From Micromonospora sp. WMMA1363 (GTDB taxonomy: Bacteria; Actinomycetota; Actinomycetes; Mycobacteriales; Micromonosporaceae): a stretch of DNA of 64,000 bases. The notes below the pieces were generated by a model. It was not told the origin of the DNA. It made no database searches and was given only the letters and a program-made list of their open reading frames with translations. How positions within the stretch are numbered: position 1 is the stretch's first letter; every line of letters begins with the position of its first letter. The translations under genes and the position numbers were made by a program. This document shows, one piece after another, positions 19,971-27,389 of this stretch. The DNA is taken from NCBI RefSeq assembly GCF_030345795.1, contig NZ_JAUALB010000001.1, positions 5,138,001 to 5,202,000 on the forward strand, given 5' to 3'.

Positions 19971-20534
19971 GTGATTGATACCGTGATCGGGCGGATTCGG
20001 GCGATCCGGTCGGCTGCGGCCCGGGTCGGGCCGGTGCCGCTGCTGGTGCGGGCCGGGATCTTTCTCACCGCCCTGCTCGGGCTGGTGCTCGCGTACCCGT
20101 CCGAGGTGCTGCTTGGGCGTCCCTTGGTGGCGTTGCTGCTGGTGGCGCTGTTGCCTGCGCTTTCGCCGCGGCGGATATGGCCGAGCTTCGCCGTGCTGGT
20201 CGCAGCTGCGGGCTGGCTGGTCGCCACCGACGGCTACGGCCGGCCGATCGCGCTGTGGCGGCTGCTCGCCGTGGCGACGCTGCTCTATCTCACGCACACG
20301 CTGTGCGCGCTCGCCGCGGTGTTGCCCTACGACGCGGTCGTCGACCCGGGGCTGGTCCTCCGGTGGCTGCTGCGGGCCGGTGCGGTGATCCTGGGCGCCG
20401 CGGTGCTGGGCGTCCTCCTGGTGGAGTTGTCCGGGGCCGGCGGTGCGCCGGGTATCCAGGCGGCGACGGTGGCCGGCCTGGTGGTCGCGGCCGCGGTGAC
20501 GGCGTTGTTGGGGTGGCTGCTGCGTCGGCCCTGA
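19971..20534 (+). CDS. Multi-pass membrane protein following DUF58
   Basis: Hydrophobic protein of 187 residues with about five or six membrane helices (for example VRAGIFLTALLGLVLAY and LVALLLVALLPAL) and no soluble domain. No family recognised. GTG at 19971 is chosen because aaggtggg at 19958-19965, at the end of the tandem repeat, gives a ribosome site with suitable spacing; longer in-frame starts would translate the repeat. It is the last gene of the MoxR operon and probably part of the same envelope complex. Confidence 0.78.
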   Translation: MIDTVIGRIRAIRSAAARVGPVPLLVRAGIFLTALLGLVLAYPSEVLLGRPLVALLLVALLPALSPRRIWPSFAVLVAAAGWLVATDGYGRPIALWRLLAVATLLYLTHTLCALAAVLPYDAVVDPGLVLRWLLRAGAVILGAAVLGVLLVELSGAGGAPGIQAATVAGLVVAAAVTALLGWLLRRP

Positions 20535-20636
20535 CCCGGGTGGATGCGGGGTTACGCAGGTCACAGCGGTTGTGCTCCGTCACATCGAAGGGCCGCGCCC
20601 GGGATTAGCCGAGCCGCCCGGGGAAAGATAGTTGAT

Positions 20637-21968
20637 GTGAATCCGAAGCGGATCCTTGTGGTGGGTGCCGGACACGTCGGCCTGTATGCCGCGTTGCGCC
20701 TGTCGAAGAAGCTCAGCTCGCGTGAGGCTGAGGTCGTCGTGGTGGACCCTCAGCCTCACATGACCTACCAGCCCTTCCTGCCGGAAGCGGCGGCAGGCAA
20801 CATCTCGCCCCGGCACTCCGTGGTGCCGCTGCGGCGTGAGTTGCGCAAGTGCAAGGTCCTCGCGGGCGCGGTGACCCGGATCGATCACGCCAACCGGACC
20901 GCGGTGGTGCAGCCGATCGTCGGCCCGACCCGCGAGATCCGGTACGACCACGTCGTGGTCGCCCCCGGTTCCGTCTCGCGGACGCTGCCGATTCCCGGCC
21001 TGCACGAGCACGGCATCGGCTTCAAGACCATCGGTGAGGCCATCTACCTCCGCAACCACGTGCTGGACCGGTTGGACGTGGCCGCAGCCACCGAGGACCC
21101 GCGGGTCCGCCGGAGCGCCCTGACGTTCGTCTTCGTCGGCGGCGGGTACGCCGGCATCGAGGCGCTCGCCGAGATGGAGGACATGGCCCGGGACGCCCTG
21201 CGCTACTACCCGGAGCTGGAGCCGACGGACATGCGCTGGGTGCTGGTCGAGGCCACCCAGCGGGTGTTGCCCGAGGTCGGTCGGGACATGGGTGCCTACA
21301 CGGTGCAGCAGCTGCTCAAGCGGAACATGGACATCCGGCTGGACACGCGCCTGGAATCCTGCGTCGACGGGGTGGTGAAGCTGTCCGACGGCGACAGCTT
21401 CCGCGCGGACACCATTGTCTGGACGGCCGGCGTGAAGCCGTCGCCGATGTTGGACGCCACCGACTTCCCGCGCGACGCGCGGCGTCGGGTCACCTGCGTG
21501 CCGACTCTGCAGATCGTCGACGGTGACCGGGTCGTGGAGGGCGCGTGGAGCGCCGGTGACTGCGCCGCGGTGCCGGACCTGACCAAGGAACCGGGCAACT
21601 ACTGCTCGCCGAGCGCCCAGCACGCGGTGCGCCAGGCGACCCGGATGGCCGACAACATCGTCAACGTCGTCCGCGGCCGGGAACCGGTGAACTATCAGCA
21701 CAAGCACGCCGGCAGCGTGGCCAGCCTCGGGCTGTACAAGGGCGTCGCGCAGGTCTACGGCGTCAAGATGAAGGGCTGGCCCGCCTGGTTCATGCACCGG
21801 ACGTACCACATGAGCCGGATTCCGTCGTTCAACCGGAAAGTCCGGGTTGTGGTCGACTGGTCGCTGGCGTTCTTCCTCAAGCGTGAGGTGGTCGCCCTGG
21901 GCCAGCTGCACGACCCACGGGAGGAGTTCGCCGAAGCCTCCCAGCCGGTCGGCGCCGGCTCGCGCTGA
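20637..21968 (+). CDS. ndh: Type II NADH dehydrogenase-like FAD oxidoreductase
   Basis: Single-subunit flavoprotein of 443 residues, expected to oxidise NADH at the membrane surface and reduce menaquinone without proton pumping. The FAD Rossmann motif is ILVVGAGHVGLYAAL (residues 5-19), MTYQPFLPEAAAG follows, and the NADH motif VFVGGGYAGIEALAEMEDMA lies near 165-185. The second FAD contact region is GAWSAGDCAAVPD. A C-terminal amphipathic region (GWPAWFMHRTYHMSRIPSFN) is typical for membrane attachment. The GTG at 20637 sits directly before the conserved N-terminus. Confidence 0.92.
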   Translation: MNPKRILVVGAGHVGLYAALRLSKKLSSREAEVVVVDPQPHMTYQPFLPEAAAGNISPRHSVVPLRRELRKCKVLAGAVTRIDHANRTAVVQPIVGPTREIRYDHVVVAPGSVSRTLPIPGLHEHGIGFKTIGEAIYLRNHVLDRLDVAAATEDPRVRRSALTFVFVGGGYAGIEALAEMEDMARDALRYYPELEPTDMRWVLVEATQRVLPEVGRDMGAYTVQQLLKRNMDIRLDTRLESCVDGVVKLSDGDSFRADTIVWTAGVKPSPMLDATDFPRDARRRVTCVPTLQIVDGDRVVEGAWSAGDCAAVPDLTKEPGNYCSPSAQHAVRQATRMADNIVNVVRGREPVNYQHKHAGSVASLGLYKGVAQVYGVKMKGWPAWFMHRTYHMSRIPSFNRKVRVVVDWSLAFFLKREVVALGQLHDPREEFAEASQPVGAGSR

Positions 21969-22009
21969 ATGTGGGAAGGGTCCCGCTGAATCTGGGGAGG
22001 TCCCGCCAA

Positions 22010-22038
22010 CCGCGGGCGTATCCGCGGGGAGGGGTTTT
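22010..22038. terminator. Weak terminator-like hairpin between convergent genes
   Basis: Two ccgcgg palindromes at 22010-22015 and 22022-22027 can pair, followed by ggggaggggtttt. It lies between the convergent dehydrogenase and membrane-protein genes. The stem is short, so this is tentative. The preceding 40 bases also contain a near-repeat of gtcccgctgaat. Confidence 0.4.
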
Positions 22039-22059
22039 GTCCCGGTTCTCGGGGCGTTG

Positions 22060-23943
22060 TCAGACCCGCCAGATCCAGACGTCGTCGATCCGCGTCGACG
22101 GGCCGTAGAGCTGTTCCAGCGTCCCGCGCAGCTGGTCCGCGTGCCGGGTTTCGACGGCCAGTACCACGCACGACGCGCGCCAGAAGTGCACGTCCTCGGC
22201 GGCCTGCCGGCGCTCTCGCTCATCGACGACCGGCCGGAGTCCCCGCTTGGCCACCCCCTCCAGCAGGAGGGCGGTGGGCCGCCGGGCGGCTCCCATCACC
22301 GCCGACCCGTTCCGGCCGTACGGCCCGATGAAGAACCCTTCCGGCATGCCGAACGCGGCGTCGGCGGCGGTGGCCCAGCGCATCGGCCACGGCTCCCCGG
22401 GCGTGGCGAGCGGCACCGGCACCAGCACTCCGCCCGGTGGAACGCACTGGCGCCAGTGCCCGGCGGTGATGAACGCCGGGACCGACGGTCGCTCGGCGGT
22501 CGGCAGCGGGAGTGGGAACAGCGGCAACAGGGCTGCCCCGACCGTCGCGGGGACCCACCTCCGGGCCCGGCCGTCGACGCTCAGCGCCCGGTCGACCGCC
22601 AGCACCAGCACCGTGGCGATCAGCGGGAGCGCCGCGAGCGCGAACCGCGTCGGCAGCGCGCCGTCCACCACCGGCAGGCCGGCGAGCAGGGCGTACGGCG
22701 CGGGCAGCGCGGTGCGGTTCCCGTCGACGACCACCTGCGGACCGAGTGACAACGCGCCGGTCACGAGGGCGCCGACGACGCACGCCACCACCAGTCGGCG
22801 ACGGCCCAGCCAGAGCGCGCAGGCAGCGGTGACCAGCAGCAGCGGCCAGCCGAGGAAGCTGTTGTACTCCGCCGGCCCGGTGGTTAGCCGCGCGGACCCC
22901 TCCGCGCCGAGCAGCGACAGCGGCGACACCGCCCACCAGCTGCGCAGATCCGCTGAGAAGTAGTGTGGGTCGAACATTCCGGCGGTGACCCCCTGCGGGC
23001 CGGCGAACTGGAACCACAGCGGCCAGGCGAGCAGGAGCAGGGCGGCGCCGCTGGCGAGTAGCATCCCGCCGACGAAGCCGGGCAACGCCCGGCGGGCCCG
23101 GTTCCGGTCGGTCACGGCGTACGTGATCGCGGTCACCAGCAGGGTGAGCGCGGTGAGGAAGAGCACCTCCTCGCCGACGAAGACCTGGACGCTCACCACC
23201 GCCGCGAGGCCCACCGCCGACGTGAGGATCCGCCGGTCCGGCCCCGGGCCCGATCCGTTGGTGGTGGGGACGGCGGTGCCGACTGCCGGGACGGTGGCGG
23301 TGGGGTCGGCGGTCGCAGGATCGGCGGCTCGGAGCAGGCGGACCACCAGCCAGACGATCACCGGGACCAGCCACTGCGCGGTCATGTGCAGGTGGCTGTT
23401 GGTCTGCGACACCATGCCGGGACCGAATCCGCACAGTGTGCCGCCCACCAGGGCGGCGGCCGACCGAACCCGCAGCGTTCGGGTGTAGAGCAGGTACCAG
23501 GCGACGGCGGTACCAGCGAGGTTCGCCCCGGCCAGCAGGGCAAAGGTGACCGGTGCGCCGAACAGGAGGGTGACCGGGGCCAGCGGCACCCCGAGGGCGA
23601 TCACCGTCGTGTTGGTCATCAGGTTCACGCCGTCGGGCGCGTTCAACCGGTCGGTGAGCAGGCTGAAGTCACCGAGCAGCGCTCGGGCGTCGACGGCCAG
23701 GAACCACTCGTAGAGGGCCTGGTCCTCGGGGTTGAGCGACAGGACGCGCGCCCCGGGATCGGGCCAGAGTCCGTGGGTGAGCCAGCCGGCCAGCGCCAGG
23801 AACAACAGCGCGACGGCGAGATCGACGCGGCGGCGGGCGAGCGCGGTCGGCAGCCGGGCCAGCCGGTGTCGGAGCGAGCGCCGGAGACCGCGGCGAGCAG
23901 TGTGCTGGACGGCATCGGGGGCAGTAGGGGCTGCGCTGCTCAC
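22060..23943 (-). CDS. Large multi-pass membrane protein, possible GT-C glycosyltransferase
   Basis: Protein of about 627 residues with some 11-13 predicted membrane helices and an extracytoplasmic loop after the first helix containing LWPDPGARVLSLNPEDQALYEWF, the position where GT-C enzymes carry acidic catalytic residues. The C-terminal 130 residues are soluble. This topology resembles polyprenyl-phosphate-sugar-dependent GT-C glycosyltransferases, but I see no diagnostic motif and leave function open. GTG at 23943 is preferred because residues upstream of it are Arg/Pro-rich and overlap the region before the tRNA. No gene partner is apparent. Confidence 0.65.
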   Translation of the reverse strand: MSSAAPTAPDAVQHTARRGLRRSLRHRLARLPTALARRRVDLAVALLFLALAGWLTHGLWPDPGARVLSLNPEDQALYEWFLAVDARALLGDFSLLTDRLNAPDGVNLMTNTTVIALGVPLAPVTLLFGAPVTFALLAGANLAGTAVAWYLLYTRTLRVRSAAALVGGTLCGFGPGMVSQTNSHLHMTAQWLVPVIVWLVVRLLRAADPATADPTATVPAVGTAVPTTNGSGPGPDRRILTSAVGLAAVVSVQVFVGEEVLFLTALTLLVTAITYAVTDRNRARRALPGFVGGMLLASGAALLLLAWPLWFQFAGPQGVTAGMFDPHYFSADLRSWWAVSPLSLLGAEGSARLTTGPAEYNSFLGWPLLLVTAACALWLGRRRLVVACVVGALVTGALSLGPQVVVDGNRTALPAPYALLAGLPVVDGALPTRFALAALPLIATVLVLAVDRALSVDGRARRWVPATVGAALLPLFPLPLPTAERPSVPAFITAGHWRQCVPPGGVLVPVPLATPGEPWPMRWATAADAAFGMPEGFFIGPYGRNGSAVMGAARRPTALLLEGVAKRGLRPVVDERERRQAAEDVHFWRASCVVLAVETRHADQLRGTLEQLYGPSTRIDDVWIWRV

Positions 23944-24091
23944 GGCCTCGACCCTAGTGCCGGCAGGGCGCCGGGGTACGCCCGGCCGCCGAGGACCCGC
24001 TACGGTGACACTGCACCAGATGTGTCGAGCGGGTCGGCGGCGCACGCCGCGCCGGAGCTCCGGTCCGTTGGCGGACGCGTCGGTGTCACCG

Positions 24092-24172
24092 GCCCGGGTG
24101 GTGGAACGGCAGACACGGCCGCCTTAAAAGCGGCTGCCGCAAGGCGTGCGGGTTCGATTCCCGCCCCGGGCA
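24092..24172 (+). tRNA. tRNA-Leu (anticodon TAA), bldA type
   Basis: Cloverleaf of 81 bases: acceptor GCCCGGG with CCCGGGC, D arm GTG/CAC, anticodon stem GCCGC/GCGGC with loop CTTAAAA (anticodon TAA), long class II variable arm TGCCGCAAGGCGT, T stem GCGGG/CCCGC with loop TTCGATT, and discriminator A. CCA is not encoded. It decodes the rare UUA codon, so it is the equivalent of Streptomyces bldA, which gates developmental and antibiotic genes. No integrase flanks it. Confidence 0.95.
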
Positions 24173-24430
24173 CGCACCGCATCCGCAACGGAGACCACGG
24201 ACGCCACAGCAGGATGGCCGGCAGTCCGGCGACGCCAAGAACGCCGTGACGGTGGCGCCGGCTCCGACGGCCGATCCCGGTACCCCGCGACCGGCGAGGG
24301 CACGGGCCGGCGTTCAGCGGGGGTGGCCGTGCCGGCCCGACGGCGTGCGAGGAGCGGCAGCGCGGCCACCCGCGGTGGATTCCCAGCCTGCTCTCATCCT
24401 TCTCCCATCCGCGGATGGTGTCATCGGTAC

Positions 24431-25129
24431 GTGGGCAGGGCTGACCGGATCCTGGTCGTCGACGACCAGCCGAACATCGTCGACATGCTGACGACCGTGC
24501 TCGAGTTCCACGGTTTTCTGGTCAGCACGGCGGCGACGGCGGCGCAGGCACGAGCCCTGGTCGAGGCCGAGCGGCCCGATCTCGTCGTGCTCGACGTGCT
24601 GCTGCCGGACGGGGACGGATTCGAGCTGTGCCGCCAGCTGCGGGCGGACGGCCACCGATTCGGCATCGTGTTCCTGACCGCCCGCGACGCGCGCCGGGAC
24701 ATGGTGTCCGGGCTCACCTTCGGTGGCGACGACTACGTCACCAAGCCGTTCGCCATGGACGAGCTGCTGGCGCGGATCCGGGCGGTGCTACGACGCGTCG
24801 GCGCGGCCGAGCCCGGCAGCGCGTCCCCGGTGCTGCGCCACGCCGACCTCGAACTGGACGAGGACACCCTGATGGTGCACCGCGCCGGCCGGCCCGTTCC
24901 GTTGTCGCCGACCGAGTTCAAGTTGCTGCGTTACCTGATGAGCAACGCGGGACGGGTGCTGTCGCGTACCCAGATCCTGGAAGCGGTGTGGAGCTACGAC
25001 TTCCGGGGTGAGTCGAACGTGGTGGACACCTACATCGGCTACCTCCGCCGTAAGCTCGACCCGCTCGGCGAACCGCTGATCGTCACGCACCGTGGGTTCG
25101 GCTACGCACTACGCGCACCGGGACGGTGA
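24431..25129 (+). CDS. OmpR/PhoB-family response regulator
   Basis: DNA-binding response regulator of 232 residues. The receiver domain has the acidic pair at residues 11-12 (VVDDQ), the phosphoacceptor Asp near 55 (LVVLDVLLPDGDGFEL), and Lys in YVTKPF. The winged helix contains LSPTEFKLLRYLMSNAGRVL and VVDTYIGYLRRKLD. GTG at 24431 gives the conserved N-terminus, but no good ribosome site is visible, so this mRNA may be leaderless. The partner kinase begins six bases after its stop. The 258 bases between the tRNA and this gene hold nothing else recognisable. Confidence 0.94.
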   Translation: MGRADRILVVDDQPNIVDMLTTVLEFHGFLVSTAATAAQARALVEAERPDLVVLDVLLPDGDGFELCRQLRADGHRFGIVFLTARDARRDMVSGLTFGGDDYVTKPFAMDELLARIRAVLRRVGAAEPGSASPVLRHADLELDEDTLMVHRAGRPVPLSPTEFKLLRYLMSNAGRVLSRTQILEAVWSYDFRGESNVVDTYIGYLRRKLDPLGEPLIVTHRGFGYALRAPGR

Positions 25130-25135
25130 CGGCCG

Positions 25136-26560
25136 GTGGCCGGGCGGCGGTGGGCTGGGCGGATGTCGCTACGCCGGTCGACCATGCTCAGCGTCGTGGC
25201 GCTCACCTGCGCCGCTCTCGTGGTGACCGGTGTGACCAGTGCGCTGGCGTTGCGGAGTAACCTGCTGGCGCGCCTCGACGCCCAGCTCCTCGCGGCGGCG
25301 GCCGTGATCGGGCAGCGGGGCCAACTCGTCGCCGGCGCTGGCTCCGATTGGACGCAGGTGGTGCGGTCGGCGGTGGCGCCGACGGAGTTCCTGGTGGAGG
25401 TCCGCCGCCCCGACGGCGGGCTGTCCCGGTTCGCCAGCACCACCGAGCTCCCGCCCCGCCCGCTGCTGGACCGGGCACCGGTGCCGCCCGGCGGCGGACG
25501 CTCGGCGTTGACGACGGTGACCACCGGCGCCGGCGAACGGTACCGGGTGGTAACGGTCGAGGTGAACGGCGCGGTGGCGCTGGTCGGCCTGCCGATGCGC
25601 CCGGTCGAGGAGACGGTGCTCCGGCTGGTCCGGATCGAGGTGGTGGTGTCGGCGGTTGTGGTGCTGCTGCTGGCGATCCTGGCCCGCTGGCTCGTCGCCT
25701 CCCGTCTGCGGCCGCTGGACCACATCGAGCGGACCGCGGCGGCGATCGCCGCTGGCGACCTGGACCGGCGGGTGCCGATCGAGGACGATCCGGACCGGTT
25801 GCGCCGGACCGAGGTGGGCCGGCTGACCCTGGCGGTCAACGGGATGCTGGCCCGCATCCATGTGGCGATGGCCGCTCGGGCTCGCTCGGAGGAGCGGATG
25901 CGGGCGTTCGTCGCCGACGCATCGCACGAGCTGCGGACACCGCTGACCTCGATCCGTGGCTACGCGCACCTGCTGCGGACCGGGGTGGTGGACCCGGCCG
26001 GTCGGCCCGACGTGCTCAACCGCGTCGACGACGAGGCCATCCGGATGAGCAGGATCGTCAACGACCTGCTGTTCCTGGCCCAGCTCGACGCCGAGCCGGC
26101 GCTGCGGCGTGAGCCGGTCGACCTCGCGGTGATCGCCCGCGACGCGGTCGCCGACGCGTTGGCCGTCGAACCGGACCGGCAGCTCGCGCTGGACGCGCCC
26201 GCGCACCTGGACGTGCTCGGGGACGGCGATGCCCTGCGTCAGGTGATGGCCAACCTGCTCGGTAACGTTCGGGCCCACACCCCCGCCGACTCGTCGGCCA
26301 CTGTTTCGGTGCGCCGATCGGCGGGTGTGGTCCGGGTGGCGGTCGCCGACACCGGCCCGGGGATGTCGCCGGAGGCGGCAGGGCGGGCCTTCGACCGGTT
26401 CTTCCGCGCCGACACCGGTCGCAGCCGGACCGACGGTAGTGGTCTGGGCCTGGCCATCGTCGCCGAGGCCATCCGGGCGATGGGCGGAAAGGTCGGCGTC
26501 GACAGCGTCCTCGGCCGGGGCACCACGGTCTGGTTCACCATCCGCACACCGGATTCATGA
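25136..26560 (+). CDS. Sensor histidine kinase
   Basis: Membrane kinase of 474 residues. Two membrane helices (about residues 18-40 and 165-185) bracket an extracytoplasmic sensor of about 120 residues. HAMP follows (RLRPLDHIERTAAAIAAGDL), then HisKA with the phospho-His in DASHELRTPLTS (about 264), and the ATPase domain with N-box NLLGNVRAH, G1 VADTGPGMS and G2 GSGLGLAIV. GTG 25136 and ATG 25163 are both possible starts. It forms a two-component pair with the preceding regulator, and the DUF2993-MMPL genes just downstream are plausible targets. Confidence 0.95.
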   Translation: MAGRRWAGRMSLRRSTMLSVVALTCAALVVTGVTSALALRSNLLARLDAQLLAAAAVIGQRGQLVAGAGSDWTQVVRSAVAPTEFLVEVRRPDGGLSRFASTTELPPRPLLDRAPVPPGGGRSALTTVTTGAGERYRVVTVEVNGAVALVGLPMRPVEETVLRLVRIEVVVSAVVVLLLAILARWLVASRLRPLDHIERTAAAIAAGDLDRRVPIEDDPDRLRRTEVGRLTLAVNGMLARIHVAMAARARSEERMRAFVADASHELRTPLTSIRGYAHLLRTGVVDPAGRPDVLNRVDDEAIRMSRIVNDLLFLAQLDAEPALRREPVDLAVIARDAVADALAVEPDRQLALDAPAHLDVLGDGDALRQVMANLLGNVRAHTPADSSATVSVRRSAGVVRVAVADTGPGMSPEAAGRAFDRFFRADTGRSRTDGSGLGLAIVAEAIRAMGGKVGVDSVLGRGTTVWFTIRTPDS

Positions 26561-26615
26561 CGAACTCACATCCAGCTCTCGTCAAGCTCACGGCGTCGTC
26601 GAGTGGACTGGGCCG

Positions 26616-27389
26616 ATGCGTTTGTGGCGACCCCGCTCACGGCGGGCATGGATGGTGACCCTCGCGGTGGCTGCCGGTGCCGCCGTACCGGTCGTGGCCG
26701 ACCGGGGTGCGGCCGTGGCCGCCGAGCACCGGCTGGCGGCACGGATCGCGTGCGCCGTCGGGCTGACCGAGCGACCCGAGGTGTCGGTGCGGGGAGTGCC
26801 GTTCCTGACGCAGGCGCTGGCCGGGTCCTTCGAGAACGTCTCGGTGTCGGTGCGGGACCTGCGCCGGCCCGAGATCACCCTCACCGAGGTGGCGGCCGAT
26901 CTGCGCGATGTCACCGCGCCGTCCGGTCTGCTGACCGGGGGAAGCGGGCCGCACGAGGTGCGCCTCGGTGCCGTCGAGGCTCAGGTGACGATCGGGTACG
27001 ACCAGCTGCCCGCGGCCGACCGCGATCTCCGGCTGCGGGGCGGCGAGGCCGGGCTGGTCGTCGCCGACACCACGGCGCAGGTGTTCGGCCAGAACGTGCC
27101 GGTCACCGTGTACGCCGAGCCGGTGCTGACCGACGGGGTGCTGCGAATGGTCCCGGTCGAGGTCGAGCTGATGGGTCTGCGTACCTCCACCGACCGGCTG
27201 CCGCGTCAACTCGCCGGGCAGCGGCCGATCGAGCGCGAGCTGCCCGACCTGCCGGCGGGCCTACGCTGGACCCAGGCCGTCGCGACCGAGCACGGCCTGC
27301 GCCTCGAGCTGTCCGGTCAGGATCTCGCGGCGACCGTCGGTGCCGGCGGCCGACCGACAACCTCGTCCGACTGTGGGGGGAATGCGTGA
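26616..27389 (+). CDS. DUF2993 (LmeA-like) lipid-binding exported protein
   Basis: Protein of 257 residues with an N-terminal signal or anchor (WMVTLAVAAGAAVPVVA) and a DUF2993 domain, recognisable from VRGVPFLTQALAGSFENVSV and the beta-rich repeats after it. In mycobacteria LmeA binds phospholipids and supports mannan maturation. Here the stop overlaps the start of an MMPL transporter gene (GTGA), suggesting the two cooperate in exporting or trafficking a lipid. That link is inferred from coupling alone. Confidence 0.85.
   Translation: MRLWRPRSRRAWMVTLAVAAGAAVPVVADRGAAVAAEHRLAARIACAVGLTERPEVSVRGVPFLTQALAGSFENVSVSVRDLRRPEITLTEVAADLRDVTAPSGLLTGGSGPHEVRLGAVEAQVTIGYDQLPAADRDLRLRGGEAGLVVADTTAQVFGQNVPVTVYAEPVLTDGVLRMVPVEVELMGLRTSTDRLPRQLAGQRPIERELPDLPAGLRWTQAVATEHGLRLELSGQDLAATVGAGGRPTTSSDCGGNA

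Noticed and set aside
24092..24430. tRNA-Leu as an integration site
   Set aside because: No integrase, no repeat of the tRNA 3' end downstream, and normal chromosomal genes on both sides.
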